Origin: Elysia marginata
Taxonomy: Eukaryota; Mollusca; Gastropoda; Plakobranchidae
DNA length: 29,450 bases
Assembly (NCBI GenBank): GCA_019649035.1
Contig: BMAT01013347.1
Location: 325,461 to 354,910, forward strand
Direction: 5' to 3'
The position numbers and the translations under genes are program-made. Positions 19,341 to 29,403 of this stretch are shown here, one piece after another; within the stretch, counting starts at the first letter, position 1; each line of letters begins with the position of its first letter. Below the pieces are notes generated by a model that made no database searches, was not told the DNA's origin, and saw only the letters and a list, made by a program, of their open reading frames with translations.

Positions 19341-19480
19341 CATTTTCCAACCGTGTTCTTATTGCCGAGAACTCTGTAGTAAGTCGTCCTAGTTAATATA
19401 GTTTCTTGTTTAACCCTCTCTATGCATCCTATATTTATGCAGACATAAGAATTCTAACCGTTTTGATTGAGATGTTTGCC
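19341..19480 (+). repeat. 140-bp repeat, copy A
   Basis: It aligns without gaps to copy B (19669-19808) over exactly 140 bases with about 27 mismatches by hand count, roughly 80% identity. The last 33 bases are identical in both. Similarity stops abruptly at both ends, and the 188 bp between copies is not duplicated. There are no terminal inverted repeats. It may be a short dispersed element rather than a segmental tandem duplication. Confidence 0.8.
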
Positions 19481-19668
19481 ATTTTGGAGATCTTTTGCTT
19501 TGTCCTATTAAAAAAATGCATATGTGTTATCACTTTAAAATCAGGGCATTATATGGTTCTACAATGATGTCACAAAGCTATTCGTACTTTTCTTTTGTTG
19601 TTTACGCTTTATTTCAGCACTTGGGCCTATGTTTATAGAATTGGGATATAAAATTCTACAAGCAGTTT

Positions 19669-19808
19669 CATTTTTCAACCGTGTTTTTATAGCGGAGTAT
19701 TCTATAACAAATCGACTTGCTTAATGTAGTTTGTTGTTTTACCCTCTCTCGGCATCCTTTGTCTATGTTGGCAGGAGAATTCTAACCGTTTTGATTGAGA
19801 TGTTTGCC
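19669..19808 (+). repeat. 140-bp repeat, copy B
   Basis: Second copy, same orientation, 328 bp downstream of copy A. Mismatches are spread over the first 107 bases and absent from the last 33, so divergence is uneven. Confidence 0.8.
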
Positions 19809-19809
19809 T

Positions 19810-20860
19810 ACCTCAATCCATCCTTTTTTAGCAATTTCAGGCTCTTACGACTTTAAACCAACGACAATTTCGAATATTTATACAGCAGCAATAACAAAAA
19901 AAGTTGTATTATTTTTTATTGATACGGACGGTTATAACTTAGTTCAAAATTACTATAAAAAATAACAGAATATTTCCCTTCGGATCTCTTAGCTTCAATC
20001 ACAACGTTACCTTGCCTATAAATCTTATGTATTCAGGTAGAATTCGGAGGGCCAAATCGCCAATGAAATCGGGAAGGGTTGATTCCAAAACTTAAATTTG
20101 AAATCAGCCATCACGGGAAGGGGCAGATATTGATCTAGCTGATCTGTAATTCGACCAACTGAAAATGGAAACATATGCCTTGTGGAGCCTCTCTAATACG
20201 CAAACCCTTGAATAATTACGACTTATTGTCCAGTCCTGGCAGGCACTCAATTAATGTCTTGCATGATTTGTGTTTAATTTTCTCTTGACAAGCTTGAATT
20301 ATAGAACTGAATTTTTTAAAGACAACTCAGAATAACGAAAATTAAAACTTTGAAAGTTTGTTTCCCTAACCTCATCAGTACCTGCGTAGGATCTTTTTGC
20401 AGACGATATATTGTTTCATATGTCTTATAACTAATACATAAAAATTTCCAAAGAATGTAGGCCTATTTACCTGTTTGTTTATTGCTGTAAACAGGATTTG
20501 TGGTCGCTCAAAATATTTGTACAAGTAGCTAACTTTATGTTTACAGAATGCGGTCAAACTTTAAAAATATTACTCATTTCAGGCTACATGTACGAGCAGT
20601 GCTTCGCACTTCGATCGTAACCCTCAAGTTATTTAATGATTCTTCGCATGCATATATATATATGATAAGTAAAGTCATAACTTTAAAAGGTTTGCAAGCC
20701 TGCGTTATATTATTTCACTGTGAAGATACCGGTATCCTGTTAGTTTTTAGCGTTCGTTATTTCTGTATTCTTTTTGTTTTTTCTATTTTCTGTAGCTTAA
20801 TTATAACCCTCCAAAAAGGGACAGAACTTAAGGGAAACTCACAAGGTTATGGTTAAGATT
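19810..20860. other. AT-rich non-coding DNA
   Basis: Short open frames at 20375-20557 (-) and 20548-20856 (+) are unrecognised. A (TA)n palindrome CATATATATATATG lies at 20651-20664. No gene is supported. Confidence 0.5.
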
Positions 20861-20960
20861 GTCTCCCCTTGGCGGATGCGACACAGTTATTGCCCCAGCA
20901 GAAATTATTAGCGGCCAATTAAGAGTGGTTTATGAGCAGAGACTGTCACTTCATAGACAA
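20860..20960. promoter_or_regulatory. Compact candidate regulatory element
   Basis: About 100 bp of complex sequence lies between AT-rich flanks. It contains AAATTATTAG, the 13-mer CGGCCAATTAAGA (20912-20924, shared with 3537-3549) and AGTGGTTTATGAG. The last joins a Runx-like GTGGTT word to a TTTAT homeodomain-type word. No frame. Confidence 0.35.
20912..20924 (+). promoter_or_regulatory. 13-mer CGGCCAATTAAGA, copy 2
   Basis: Exact match on the same strand to 3537-3549, 17.4 kb away. CCAAT plus CAATTA cores. Confidence 0.35.
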
Positions 20961-21116
20961 AATAGCAACCAACTCGATAAAAGAGATAAGTACGTTCTAT
21001 CTGGTACAAAACAAAAAACCTAGAGACTTTTCTGTGCCGCAATAGCGGAAAGTATCACAAGAACTTGAGATTGTGTAAGATTTTTTCTTCGTATGAAAGA
21101 AGTTGTTTCTCCTCTT

Positions 21117-21199
21117 TATCTATATGTCTCTGTGCCTCTCATTGACTCTGTCTGTCTATATGTCACTAACTTTGTCTGTCTGTCTGTCTTTGTGTGTGT

Positions 21200-21249
<50 letters not shown>

Positions 21250-21265
21250 TTTTCTCCCTCTCTTG
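21117..21265 (+). repeat. TGTC / TG / (TC)22 compound microsatellite
   Basis: Interrupted TCTG-type units, then TGTC (21173-21188), (TG)5 and an uninterrupted (TC)22 (21203-21246), followed by CGCTTTTTCTCCCTCTC. The order and the CTCGCTTT junction resemble the tract at 5864-5930. Open frames through it are artefacts. Confidence 0.9.
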
Positions 21266-22680
21266 CCCATCTCTCCGTTTTAAACATGCTCGTCTGCTTT
21301 AATTCCTGGCGATCTTGTGGACATTATTTGATACTGAAAAGCTGTAATATCCATACATCTAAATGATAAAAAAATTTTACCCTGTTTTTAAACGATTCGT
21401 ATACATATTATACGCAAAAACGTTCCTGTGGGGTTTTTGGTTTGTGCCTGAAATGGCAGGATACCCAAATGCTGAGATTTACAGACATTTCTAGACATTT
21501 TAATGGTATGGTTGTTCTTAAACATCCAGATAAAGTGGCTAAATAAACCAGAGCTTCCTCATAGCTTTTGCTCAGTTGACGCCTACTTTATGATTACCGA
21601 CTCGCTGGCGATAAGTTGGCCAGGATTCACTGCCAATTATTTCTAAATTATGTAGATAAAAAGCAGTTACTTTGCTTTTCCCGAAGCGTTTAGCCTATCG
21701 GGCATATCATGTTTAAAGGCTAGACTCATCATGCCTAGGATTTAAAAAAAAACAATAGAGCTTGTTTTTAAGCTGAAAGAAAGGAGATTTTTTTTTCGCT
21801 CTGTGGCATTTTTATAACATTGATTTTGAGGAAATTCTTGTTTGATTTTAAAAAAATTTACATAAAAATATTTATGTTTCTGTTCTTTAGAAGTATATAT
21901 AAATAAAACGTGAAAATGTAACATTGAAACCTCTTTTCTTAGAAATTTCAACGTTATATTTTTAATGTACTTTGTGTAAAGGCAATAAACACTCATCCCC
22001 ATTAGTAGAAAATAGCCTTGAATGAAGAGTGTTAACTCCACCCTTACCCGTAGTAGTGAGACAGTTTTGCAAGAGAAGACAGTGATCTCCCCCTCATCCC
22101 CTATTTTTAAAAAATTATTATAATAATTTCGAAAAAATGTAACTATTTATTAACGACTTTCCAAACACTAAGCAAAAAACTCGTATTACATCGAGGCCGG
22201 TTTGAATGTAAGAAGATAAAAAAAATTAGTGCTTACTAAAAACGGTGGTGAGAAGCAGACCAGGAAAACCTTCCTAGGCCTAGAGCACTATCACTCTGTG
22301 AGACACTGATATGTTAAGCGATCTACTGCATATCTCCACTAGGTTCAGAGTCAAGATTTACCCTATGGTGCGCAGTTGTGGTTAAATTGTTCGTTGCGTG
22401 CATCAAAATAAAACACTTGGACCGAAGATCCCAATCCTACTTAGTGCAGATAAGGTAGGCTCATCCAGCTCCACTAAGGTGATTAATCTGTCTACATGTT
22501 GCAGAAGATAGCTAAGTACATGTAGATTAACACTAAGTTGATTTTAAACAGTATGTTTTTCTCGTGTGCACTTTTTTTTCTATGACTGCATTACATGTTC
22601 TTTTCTTTTCCAGTTTTTTTTTTCAATGTTAATTGCTTCCCACATGTATTTTTCTTTGTCGATACTTTGCTTTTTCTTTT
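21265..22680. other. AT-rich non-coding DNA
   Basis: A minus-strand frame (21742-22041, 99 residues) is Lys/Phe/Leu-rich with no recognisable domain. A perfect 18-bp AT palindrome AAATTATTATAATAATTT sits at 22112-22129. Nothing else. Confidence 0.5.
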
Positions 22681-22724
22681 CCTGAGGTCTGACGGTTCCT
22701 CCGTTTTTTTTTATGTCACCGTCT

Positions 22725-22941
22725 CTGTTGACGGTTTCTATGTATCGTTTTCTCTCTGTTGACGATTTCTATGTATCATTTTCTCGCTGTTGACGGTTTC
22801 TATGTATCGTTTTCTCTCTGTTGACGGTTTCTATGTATCGTTTTCTCGCTGTTGACGGTTTCTATGTATCGTTTTCTCTCTGCTGACGGTTTCTATGTAT
22901 CGTTTTCTCTCTGTTGACGGTTTCTATGTATCGCTTTCTCT
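22725..22941 (+). repeat. Minisatellite: 31-bp unit, seven tandem copies
   Basis: Seven adjacent 31-bp units start at 22725, 22756, 22787, 22818, 22849, 22880 and 22911, each beginning CTGTTGACGGTTTCTATG or a one- to two-base variant. Copies 2 and 4 end in TCTCG while the others end in TCTCT. Copy 2 carries GACGA and ATCAT changes, copy 6 has CTGCTG, copy 7 ATCGCT. A half-matching CTGACGGTTCCTCCG stands just upstream (22689). There are no unique spacers, so this is not CRISPR. Confidence 0.95.
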
Positions 22942-23450
22942 CTGATTCTCTGTCTCTCTCATATTTATGAAACCTAAAAAACTCGCGTACATGCTGTTTC
23001 GTTGCTCATGTGCCTGTGGTAGCTATCAAGCTTGTATTTTTAAACCACTTGAACAGTCTTAAAACCCATATTTATTTTTCAGTTGACTTTCCTCATTTTT
23101 GTCCTTTCTGTATTCATTATGCTTTGTTACTTGATTTTTGCTTATTATACTCCTCAGATCAGCATGACTGTTTTTTGTTATTGCCAGTACCTTAATTGTC
23201 ACTATCAACAGTGCCCCCGCTGTTATCTTGTGAAGGTATTTTGCAGCTGCTTTTTTCTGCCGCTGTGTTCAGCTTTCTTAGCCTGTAGTTTATCTGTTTC
23301 CTCATACATGTACGTCTTCATCGCTGGAATGTACATCGCAGAGCTGATGGTAGTAGCTCTTGCTCCTTGATACATAAACTAGTAGATCTGCGCTTTCAAT
23401 TAAAGAACCGATACTCTAAACTTGTGTTTTAAGTTTTTAAAAAGTATGTA
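22942..23450. other. T-rich non-coding DNA with chance frames
   Basis: Overlapping open frames (23010-23370) give Cys/Leu/Phe-rich hydrophobic products unlike any family I know. T-rich DNA is enough to explain them. Confidence 0.45.
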
Positions 23451-23453
23451 AGG

Positions 23454-23581
23454 ATAGAAATGTTTCTAGGCTCTATTTATATCCTCTTTTTTTCTTTGTT
23501 GTGTCAATCTAAACTTACGTTTCAAATTGAACAATAGAAATATTTCTAAGTATTTATATCCTCTTTGTTTCTTTGTTGTGT
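23454..23581 (+). repeat. 50-bp direct duplication, copies 80 bp apart
   Basis: Copy 1 (23454-23504) and copy 2 (23534-23581) share ATAGAAATNTTTCTA and TATTTATATCCTCTTT followed by TTTCTTTGTTGTGT. One 3-base indel and a few substitutions separate them. This is a recent-looking local duplication. Confidence 0.7.
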
Positions 23582-25735
23582 GAAGACCGAATTTAACAAA
23601 GCTTGAGTTATAATCTGTTTTTGGAAGATAGAAATAAATTTAAATTACATATATAAGCAATGCGGGCACTTTGATAGGAATAAAGTAGAGAAACTTTCAC
23701 CTTCAAAATTTGTTTTATTTAAACTGATGTCGTTCGTCAATGGTTTCTTTTTTTATGGCTTTCAGCCTGCCCCTGTGAGGCCTTTTAATTCAGCTTTGCA
23801 TCTGGTTGAAGGTTGAGGTTCTTTTATAATTCATGTGTCCTCTGTAGGAACTATTTATGGTCGAAAATCACAACAGATTGGAGGAAAATGCCGGAAGTGA
23901 GCAAAACAAAAAATGCAAGGCTGGTCTTTATCATGCGTTTCTTGCCTTTTACTAGGCCTACCTCTGTTCCCACCATAGGCAGAAATTAAAACAGAAGATT
24001 CGGGGTGTATTTAAGAAGTCAAAGGTTATGACAAGATGTCAAGAGGTGAAAATTTATAAGAAGCAGAAGCAGTGCAAGGCACGCAGTATTATGATTAGAG
24101 GGCAGAGACTGCAGTTAGGGCCAGGGCTGTTCACGTGACTGGTTTCTATCTGTGGCAGATTCGTTAACACCTCTTGATGATATCATATGGAAATATGTGA
24201 ACCTGAGTGCAGAAAAAGCTTGAGACCATTGATTTATGAGTACTTAGGAGATGAGAAAAGATCTCCGACTCCACAAATGTTTAACCATAGATGTTTCTAA
24301 AGAAGTAGAGATCGTTTTTCTGTGTAACTGTGTATTTGATATCTCTTATTTGTAGCTCTAGTTCTCTTATTTGTTTGATTCCCTGAAAAAAAATTAGCAC
24401 GCGTTTTTTTTTTTGCTTGAGCTCTTCCTTCTTCTATTATATCTTAGCAGACATATATCATACAGTCGATCTAGTCTTTATTAAGTTTATTTTAGTATAT
24501 TTTAGCATGTTATAGCTTTATTAAAAGCTTTTTTAAGCTAACACTCTATTGACCAATTCTAGAAGCTCAGCATTTTGATCATTTATTTGACCATCGAACG
24601 GCCTATTTATAGGTTGAAATATTCATCTTTCTAATATTTATCTTACAAATATTCTACATAACTGACTACTAATCTGTGTATTTTTAAATTCATAAATTGC
24701 CTTTTCTTATATTTTATCTTAATTAAAATGTTATTCTCCCAGTGCGAAATTTAAAACTATTCTGGTTCCCATATGAACATCTCACGCAAAGCACCGATGC
24801 TCTTGGCCCACCCACTGGGGTGTGTTGCAATTACAAATACCATAATTTGGTAACATTTTCTTTGAAGTCTGTCCCACTTTTTCAACTGAATATACAATCT
24901 TGTTAGCCTCTAACTTCATAATTTATAAAAGTTTTAACAATGTTTGTTTTTTATGTGTGCAATTCTGCATATGAGATCAAAGATCTCAAACCAGTTCAAA
25001 CTTTTGCAATTACTTAAAGACATTGGTTTTTATAAAGCCCATATGCCTCAAGGCAATTTTGAGAAAATTTTGTCTTAAGTGCTTTCCTTCTTCCTTGCAT
25101 ATAAAATTGCCTCTTTACATACCATCTACCACTTTAGTCAGCCCTCACCCTGGCCCTCGGCGCAACTGTGCACCGCTACTGAAAAAGAAAAAAGTCAACA
25201 CCTTCATCTCTTTCGACTTTATTTTTGTTATTTTTACCTGTTTTCTTTTTATTCTTTTAGGTGAGGGTAAGTGGCAGGGTAGAATTTATTGAATTAGAAA
25301 ACTGTTTAGCTCTGGTGAAATATATAGAGAGAGAGTTGGGAATAGATATTATTCATTGGAATTTCACCTGCCCGACGACTGGTATTTTATTTGGGCGCAT
25401 TCTTTCTAACGAGATACTTTAATGAGAGTGTAAGGAGAGAGTAAAGCGGATTGCCAGTGAAACTCAGGAGTGGTACTGGATTAATAAAAATCTTTACTAA
25501 AATCAGATGGCTCCAAAACAAAATTCGAACACTTTTTAGGCGGAACTCGTAATAAAGATCCTTAAAACCAGGTGAGATTTAAGTGAAACAGTATGTGTTA
25601 AGCATTTTATCTGATTTAGTCGATAATTATGTGAGTGATCATATTTTTGCGAGTGCATTTGCTTTTTTGTCAATTTCTTTTTACAGCTATTACTTTTTCC
25701 TACCCCGATTAAATAAAAAGCAGGAGATAATATCA
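23582..25735. other. AT-rich non-coding DNA
   Basis: No gene recognised. A CACGTG E-box in GTTCACGTGACT (24132-24137) mirrors the one at 14874. Short open frames at 25023-25292 and 25583-25798 have no recognisable content. No endonuclease remnant was seen upstream of the LINE that starts at about 25740. Confidence 0.5.
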
Positions 25736-25749
25736 AGAATGGAGAGAAG

Positions 25750-26056
25750 CAAATGGAAAGCTGGGCACGGCACCATGAAGACCTCTTTCTACCAATAAGA
25801 CTGTCAGTGATTCTGCTCGAGAGAGCACACCAATGCTGTCAAGCTAGACGAGCCTCCAACTCAGAGAAAACCAAGCAAGGCCATAGATGCAGTTTGACAG
25901 GGAAACTTCCCTGGTAATGATGGCATCCCAGGAGAAGTGATCAAAACTGGTGAACATTTTCTTCTTAAACCTCTCAATAAAATGCTCTGCAAATGTTGGG
26001 AAGAAGAAGGAGTTATTCATGGCATTAAGGATGCAAGCATTGTGACACAATACAAG
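25750..26056 (+). pseudogene. LINE fragment: linker and start of RT domain
   Basis: The segment begins with residues QMESWARHHEDLF (about 25750-25788), then shifts frame and carries stops. From about 25848 it reads EPPTQRKPSKAIDAV, stop, QGNFPGNDGIPGEVIK, the conserved PGxDGIPxEVxK stretch opening the RT fingers. CKCWEEEGVIHGIKDASIV follows, ending at a stop at 26057-26059. Two internal stops make it non-functional. Confidence 0.8.
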
Positions 26057-26059
26057 TAG

Positions 26060-26470
26060 ATCTATAGAGTGAGAGGGCAGACTGCAGCAACTACAGGGAA
26101 ATTCTCTCCTGTGCTAAGTCGGAAAAGTACATGATCGAGTTTCCCTGAGACGACAACAGCTATTGGCAGACAGTGTATCCAGAGTGTGCGGCTTTGAGTA
26201 AAAAAGATCAACAGTTGACATGATATTTTCTATTAGAAAACTGCAGAAAAAATGCCGAGAACAAAACCAACCACTTTATCCCGCTTTCATAGGCCTCACT
26301 AACGCATTTGATCTTGTGATCTTGAGAGTAGGCACGGGCTTTTTATATTGCATGAAGAATTGGCTGTCCCCCAAGGTTGAAAAGTTTCGTATTTCCTTTC
26401 ATACTGGTATGAGAGGCACTGTTCAATCAGTTTGATGGTTTAACATCTGAAAGCTTCCACATTCTCATTA
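26060..26470 (+). pseudogene. LINE fragment: RT fingers and palm motif A
   Basis: NYREILSCAKSEK-like residues (about 26089-26128) represent the NYRxISLL motif. From 26220 the frame runs FSIRKLQKKCREQNQPLYPA and then FIGLTNAFDLV. In this family motif A reads F-I-D-L-x-K-A-F-D. Here the first, catalytic aspartate is glycine. After SFHTGMRGTVQ a 4-base insertion near 26425-26432 shifts the frame before FDGLTSESF. Confidence 0.8.
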
Positions 26471-26760
26471 ATGCAAAGCAAAGCTGCTTTCTGGTTTCAA
26501 ATCTATATTGGATCATTCTCCCCTGACATGCCGTCCAAAATACTACCGACGGTGTATATCTACACGCAGGATATGGTGAAAAAAAGTTTCAATATTCAAC
26601 GCCTCAAGGCCAAAACAAAAGCTAGACATATTCTAATACGAGAACTACCGTTTTGCGTTGGCAGCACACACGAAAGCTGCAAAATCTTGTTCACTTCAAA
26701 GCAAAGACCTGTAATGAATTTGGACTCATTATGAGTTTAAAGAAGATTGAAATCATGAGC
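26470..26760 (+). pseudogene. LINE fragment: RT motif B to D, catalytic FADD lost
   Basis: The motif B region is degraded to AKQSCFLV. From about 26575 the reading is KKSFNIQRLKAKTKARH and then ILIRELPFCVGSTHESCK. The family has FADD (motif C) where this copy has FCVG, so both catalytic aspartates are missing. NEFGLIMSLKKIEIMS follows in a different frame (about 26711-26758). Confidence 0.8.
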
Positions 26761-26799
26761 CCAAAATAATGCTTGTGAAATTCCGGTAATCAAAATTGA

Positions 26800-27030
26800 C
26801 GACCACCTTTTGAATATGGAATACACTTATGTGGGATCGACTGTTTGCAGCAAACTGGCACTAGATGGAGAAATCAGCAAAGGAATAGAGAAGGCTGTTG
26901 TAATGATGTCCATACTTGGCAAAAAGTCTGGGAAAATAGAAGCCTTTCCATCAAGACTAAGACGCCAGTGTAAAAAAGCATGTATTTTATCAAAATCGCT
27001 GTTTGTGGTTTTCTAAGCGCTGGACTACTT
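26800..27030 (+). pseudogene. LINE fragment: thumb region
   Basis: YTYVGSTVCSKLALDGEISK and GIEKAVVMMSILGKKS (about 26822-26929) match the thumb segment that follows motif D in this LINE type. It continues to CKKACILSKSLF, then hits a stop at 27014-27016. Confidence 0.75.
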
Positions 27031-27169
27031 ACGCTGCACATGAAAATAGACTAAATGTCTTCCACACGCGCTACTTAGACGCATTATACTTTTATTAGTT
27101 TTAATGTCACTTGGAAAGACCACATTCCTAACTGTGAAGTAATTAAAAAGTCACATCTCTTCTGTGTAT

Positions 27170-27632
27170 TTAATCTTTTATCAAAACACAGACTTTGCTG
27201 GTTGGGACACGTTCGAAAGAATGGCAGCCGATCAAATTTCGAAAAAGTGCACTCACTGTACGGTAAACTTGAGGGAGGTAGAAAGTCAAGAGAAAGACCA
27301 AAACTGAGACATATTGACGTCTGCAAGAGAGACTTGAATTTGGCAGACATTGATCCTCAGTCAAGGGAAGGCCTGGCCAACTGTGGAAATCAGCTACCTC
27401 AGTTAAAATGACAAGAACCAAGACAAAGAGCTTTCTTTACTGTGTGGAGAAGAGGGAAAGAAGAAATATCCGAAAATGAACTTGAACAACTGTAAATGTT
27501 CTCTTGTGGTAGAGTTAGCCAATCAAGCATCGGACTCTACAGCTACGCCAAAAAGTGTTTGTCCAATCTTCAAACTAATCAAAGGTCGCCTATTCAGTCA
27601 TCCATGATTGAAGGATGTCATCATCATCACTT
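27170..27632 (+). pseudogene. LINE fragment: C-terminal region and terminal Cys motif
   Basis: After a frameshifted stretch the C-terminal signature appears: LCWLGHVRKNGSRS, then KLEGGRKSRERPKLRHIDV and CKRDLNLADIDPQSREGLAN (about 27190-27380). Near 27496-27590 a C...SSIGLYSYAKKC pattern is the remnant of the terminal cysteine/histidine motif. The family expects histidine where SYAKKC has tyrosine. The element then ends in (TCA)4. Confidence 0.8.
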
Positions 27633-28920
27633 TTGTTTTGTTAACATACAACGTTTGTGGCTTTCCGTCTCTTTAAAAGGTCAGAGATGTGCATTTAACA
27701 TTTCGTTTTGGGCTATTTAATGACTGTTATAAAATTGTCTTTCTTTTCACCATCCTGGTTGCTGAATTTTTATATGAAGATGTACATGTGTAATGTTGAG
27801 CGAACTATAAAATGTGAAAGTATATTCATGTTGATGATACAACACTTAACTTGTAGTTGTAATAGTATTTCTGAAGTAGACTTTGACGCGCACAGAAACG
27901 TGCTTGTGTGTCAGTAACATTCCTTATCACTCTTAAACTTTCACCATCAATTATACTGGCGGAGACAGTCAAAGTGCATTATCTCCTTTTGCACTTTGAT
28001 TCTCCGCGGTAGCCTACAAAAGGCAACTGTTATTACAAACAGATCATCATTTCTCACTTTGCTGGAAGCATCTGATTTGTTATCAAATCTTCCATACAAG
28101 CCTTTTTTTAATCCAATAAATCTCTCGATCTTCATCGACATAGTAACAATACTATATTAAAACACGTCTCGCTTAGTAGGAGTGTAATCAATGTGCGCTT
28201 TGGAATTCTCTACTTTACCTCATTCGGTTAGAACTTATTTGATGTTGGACGGTGTTTTTAGCGGATCATAAAGCTTACTTCTCTATGTAGCTTTAATACG
28301 TAATTTGTCTTCTCTTTGGAGTCAAAGATCTAAAATAAAATCTCATGCCTACCAACTAGATTGGTATTCGGTTCCCATGAGTGTCTTCCTATCAAATTTC
28401 TTTATTGCAGCTTAAAATATACAGCCACGTAACACCGTTTGCATACCGTTATTGATACAGTAATAGGTTTACCTTCTTTGCTTGTTTAAAAGCGCATTTC
28501 AACTTATCATACATTTGTACAAATGTGTGCATTTCTCAAACACAAATATTAGTTTTTTTTTTCATTCCTATCACAAGTTGATCCTATTCTATCAAATAAC
28601 GTCTTTGAAAATCCCCTGCATAATGAGGACTTACTTCTTAAGAGTAATTTTACCTGTCCAGTCCATTATGTCTGAATACTTACCACATGTATTTCAGCAA
28701 TAAATGAACCGTAACCCTTAAAAATTAAAAAAAAGATGAGGGGAGGATTAATATCTTGTAACTTATCACACAGCAACTTTTTTGTTCGTGTATTTTTTTT
28801 TCATTTTAAGATAGAGATGGCAGCTCACATGGCTTACAACCTTGATTTACGACATTTGTAAAGTGATTTTGCGAGGTAGCGGCAGTTTTATTGATGACAG
28901 AGTGCTGTTCTAGTACTGTG
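27632..28920. other. AT-rich non-coding DNA, no gene seen
   Basis: Short open frames (27708-27917 +, 27947-28141 -, 28482-28703 +) have no recognisable features. A T-run at 28553-28562 is the only repeat. Confidence 0.55.
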
Positions 28921-28929
28921 CGTGTACCC

Positions 28930-29012
28930 ATAAAGCACCTGGGAGGATCTACTCTCGGAGCGTCTGGTTAGCATCGAAACTTGGCTGGGTGACCAACGAG
29001 GGCTATGTTAGT
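28930..29012 (+). other. Weak 5S rRNA-like segment
   Basis: GGTTAG (28967-28972), and then ACTTGGCTGGGTGACC (28979-28994), match the 3' half of animal 5S rRNA (GGTTAGTACTTGGATGGGTGACC) with one mismatch in the 16-base part and a short insertion between. Upstream ATAAAGCACCTGGGAG could correspond to the TTAAGCA region. The 5' half and flanking stems are not recognisable. It could be a decayed 5S pseudogene, a piece of a 5S-derived SINE (SINE3 class) or chance. Confidence 0.3.
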
Positions 29013-29403
29013 TGTCAAGAATATATAAACATACTTTTTACACACATTGTTATTGCAGTGGCATGTGCTATAACAGTTCTATGGTAGATAAAGCAGAAGC
29101 TATGGTTTGTTGCCCACCTTTAAACCGCTGTTTGGAAACTTAACACCCTTTGGGTCGGCATTATAAAGCGTGCATATGACAGGACGAAGCTATCTTAGTG
29201 AGGGAAATAATGTTGGCGGCTGTGTCAGATCAAGATCCTGTGAATCATTTCATTTTATCCTTATTGAATTCATTGGCAGAGCATAAGCTAGTTTTGGTAC
29301 AATTGTAGTTTTTTGTTGTCGCTGTTTTACGGTAAAAATGTACCATGTACTAGAAACTGTTGCTTCCCTGGTTGCTTTTTCTACCTTATTGATGACAACT
29401 ACT

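Larger units (their letters stand above)
25740..27632 (+). mobile_element. Dead, 5'-truncated non-LTR retrotransposon (LINE), probably RTE-like
   Basis: Pieces of a LINE reverse-transcriptase polyprotein appear in the correct order on the + strand, in shifting frames. They are the linker before RT, RT motifs, thumb, C-terminal region and a terminal cysteine motif. No apurinic endonuclease domain lies upstream, so the copy is 5' truncated, as is usual for target-primed reverse transcription. The 3' end is a (TCA)4 run at 27618-27629, consistent with families that end in short tandem repeats rather than poly-A. Several in-frame stops, frameshifts and lost catalytic residues show it is inactive. 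RTE-clade placement is inference from resemblance to invertebrate RTE-type copies. Confidence 0.85.

Noticed and set aside
22112-22129. 18-bp perfect palindrome as a functional site
   Set aside because: It consists only of A and T in an AT-rich region, where such palindromes arise easily.
22725-22941. CRISPR array
   Set aside because: The 31-bp units are directly adjacent with no unique spacers, and the setting is animal DNA; it is a minisatellite.
23010-23370. Possible multi-pass membrane protein (hydrophobic 95-residue frame)
   Set aside because: T-rich DNA gives Phe/Leu/Cys/Tyr by default; no family resemblance and overlapping equally good frames.
24511-24536. TAGCTT/AAGCTA inverted repeat as a terminator-like hairpin
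   Set aside because: AT-rich, short arms, and no gene upstream to terminate.
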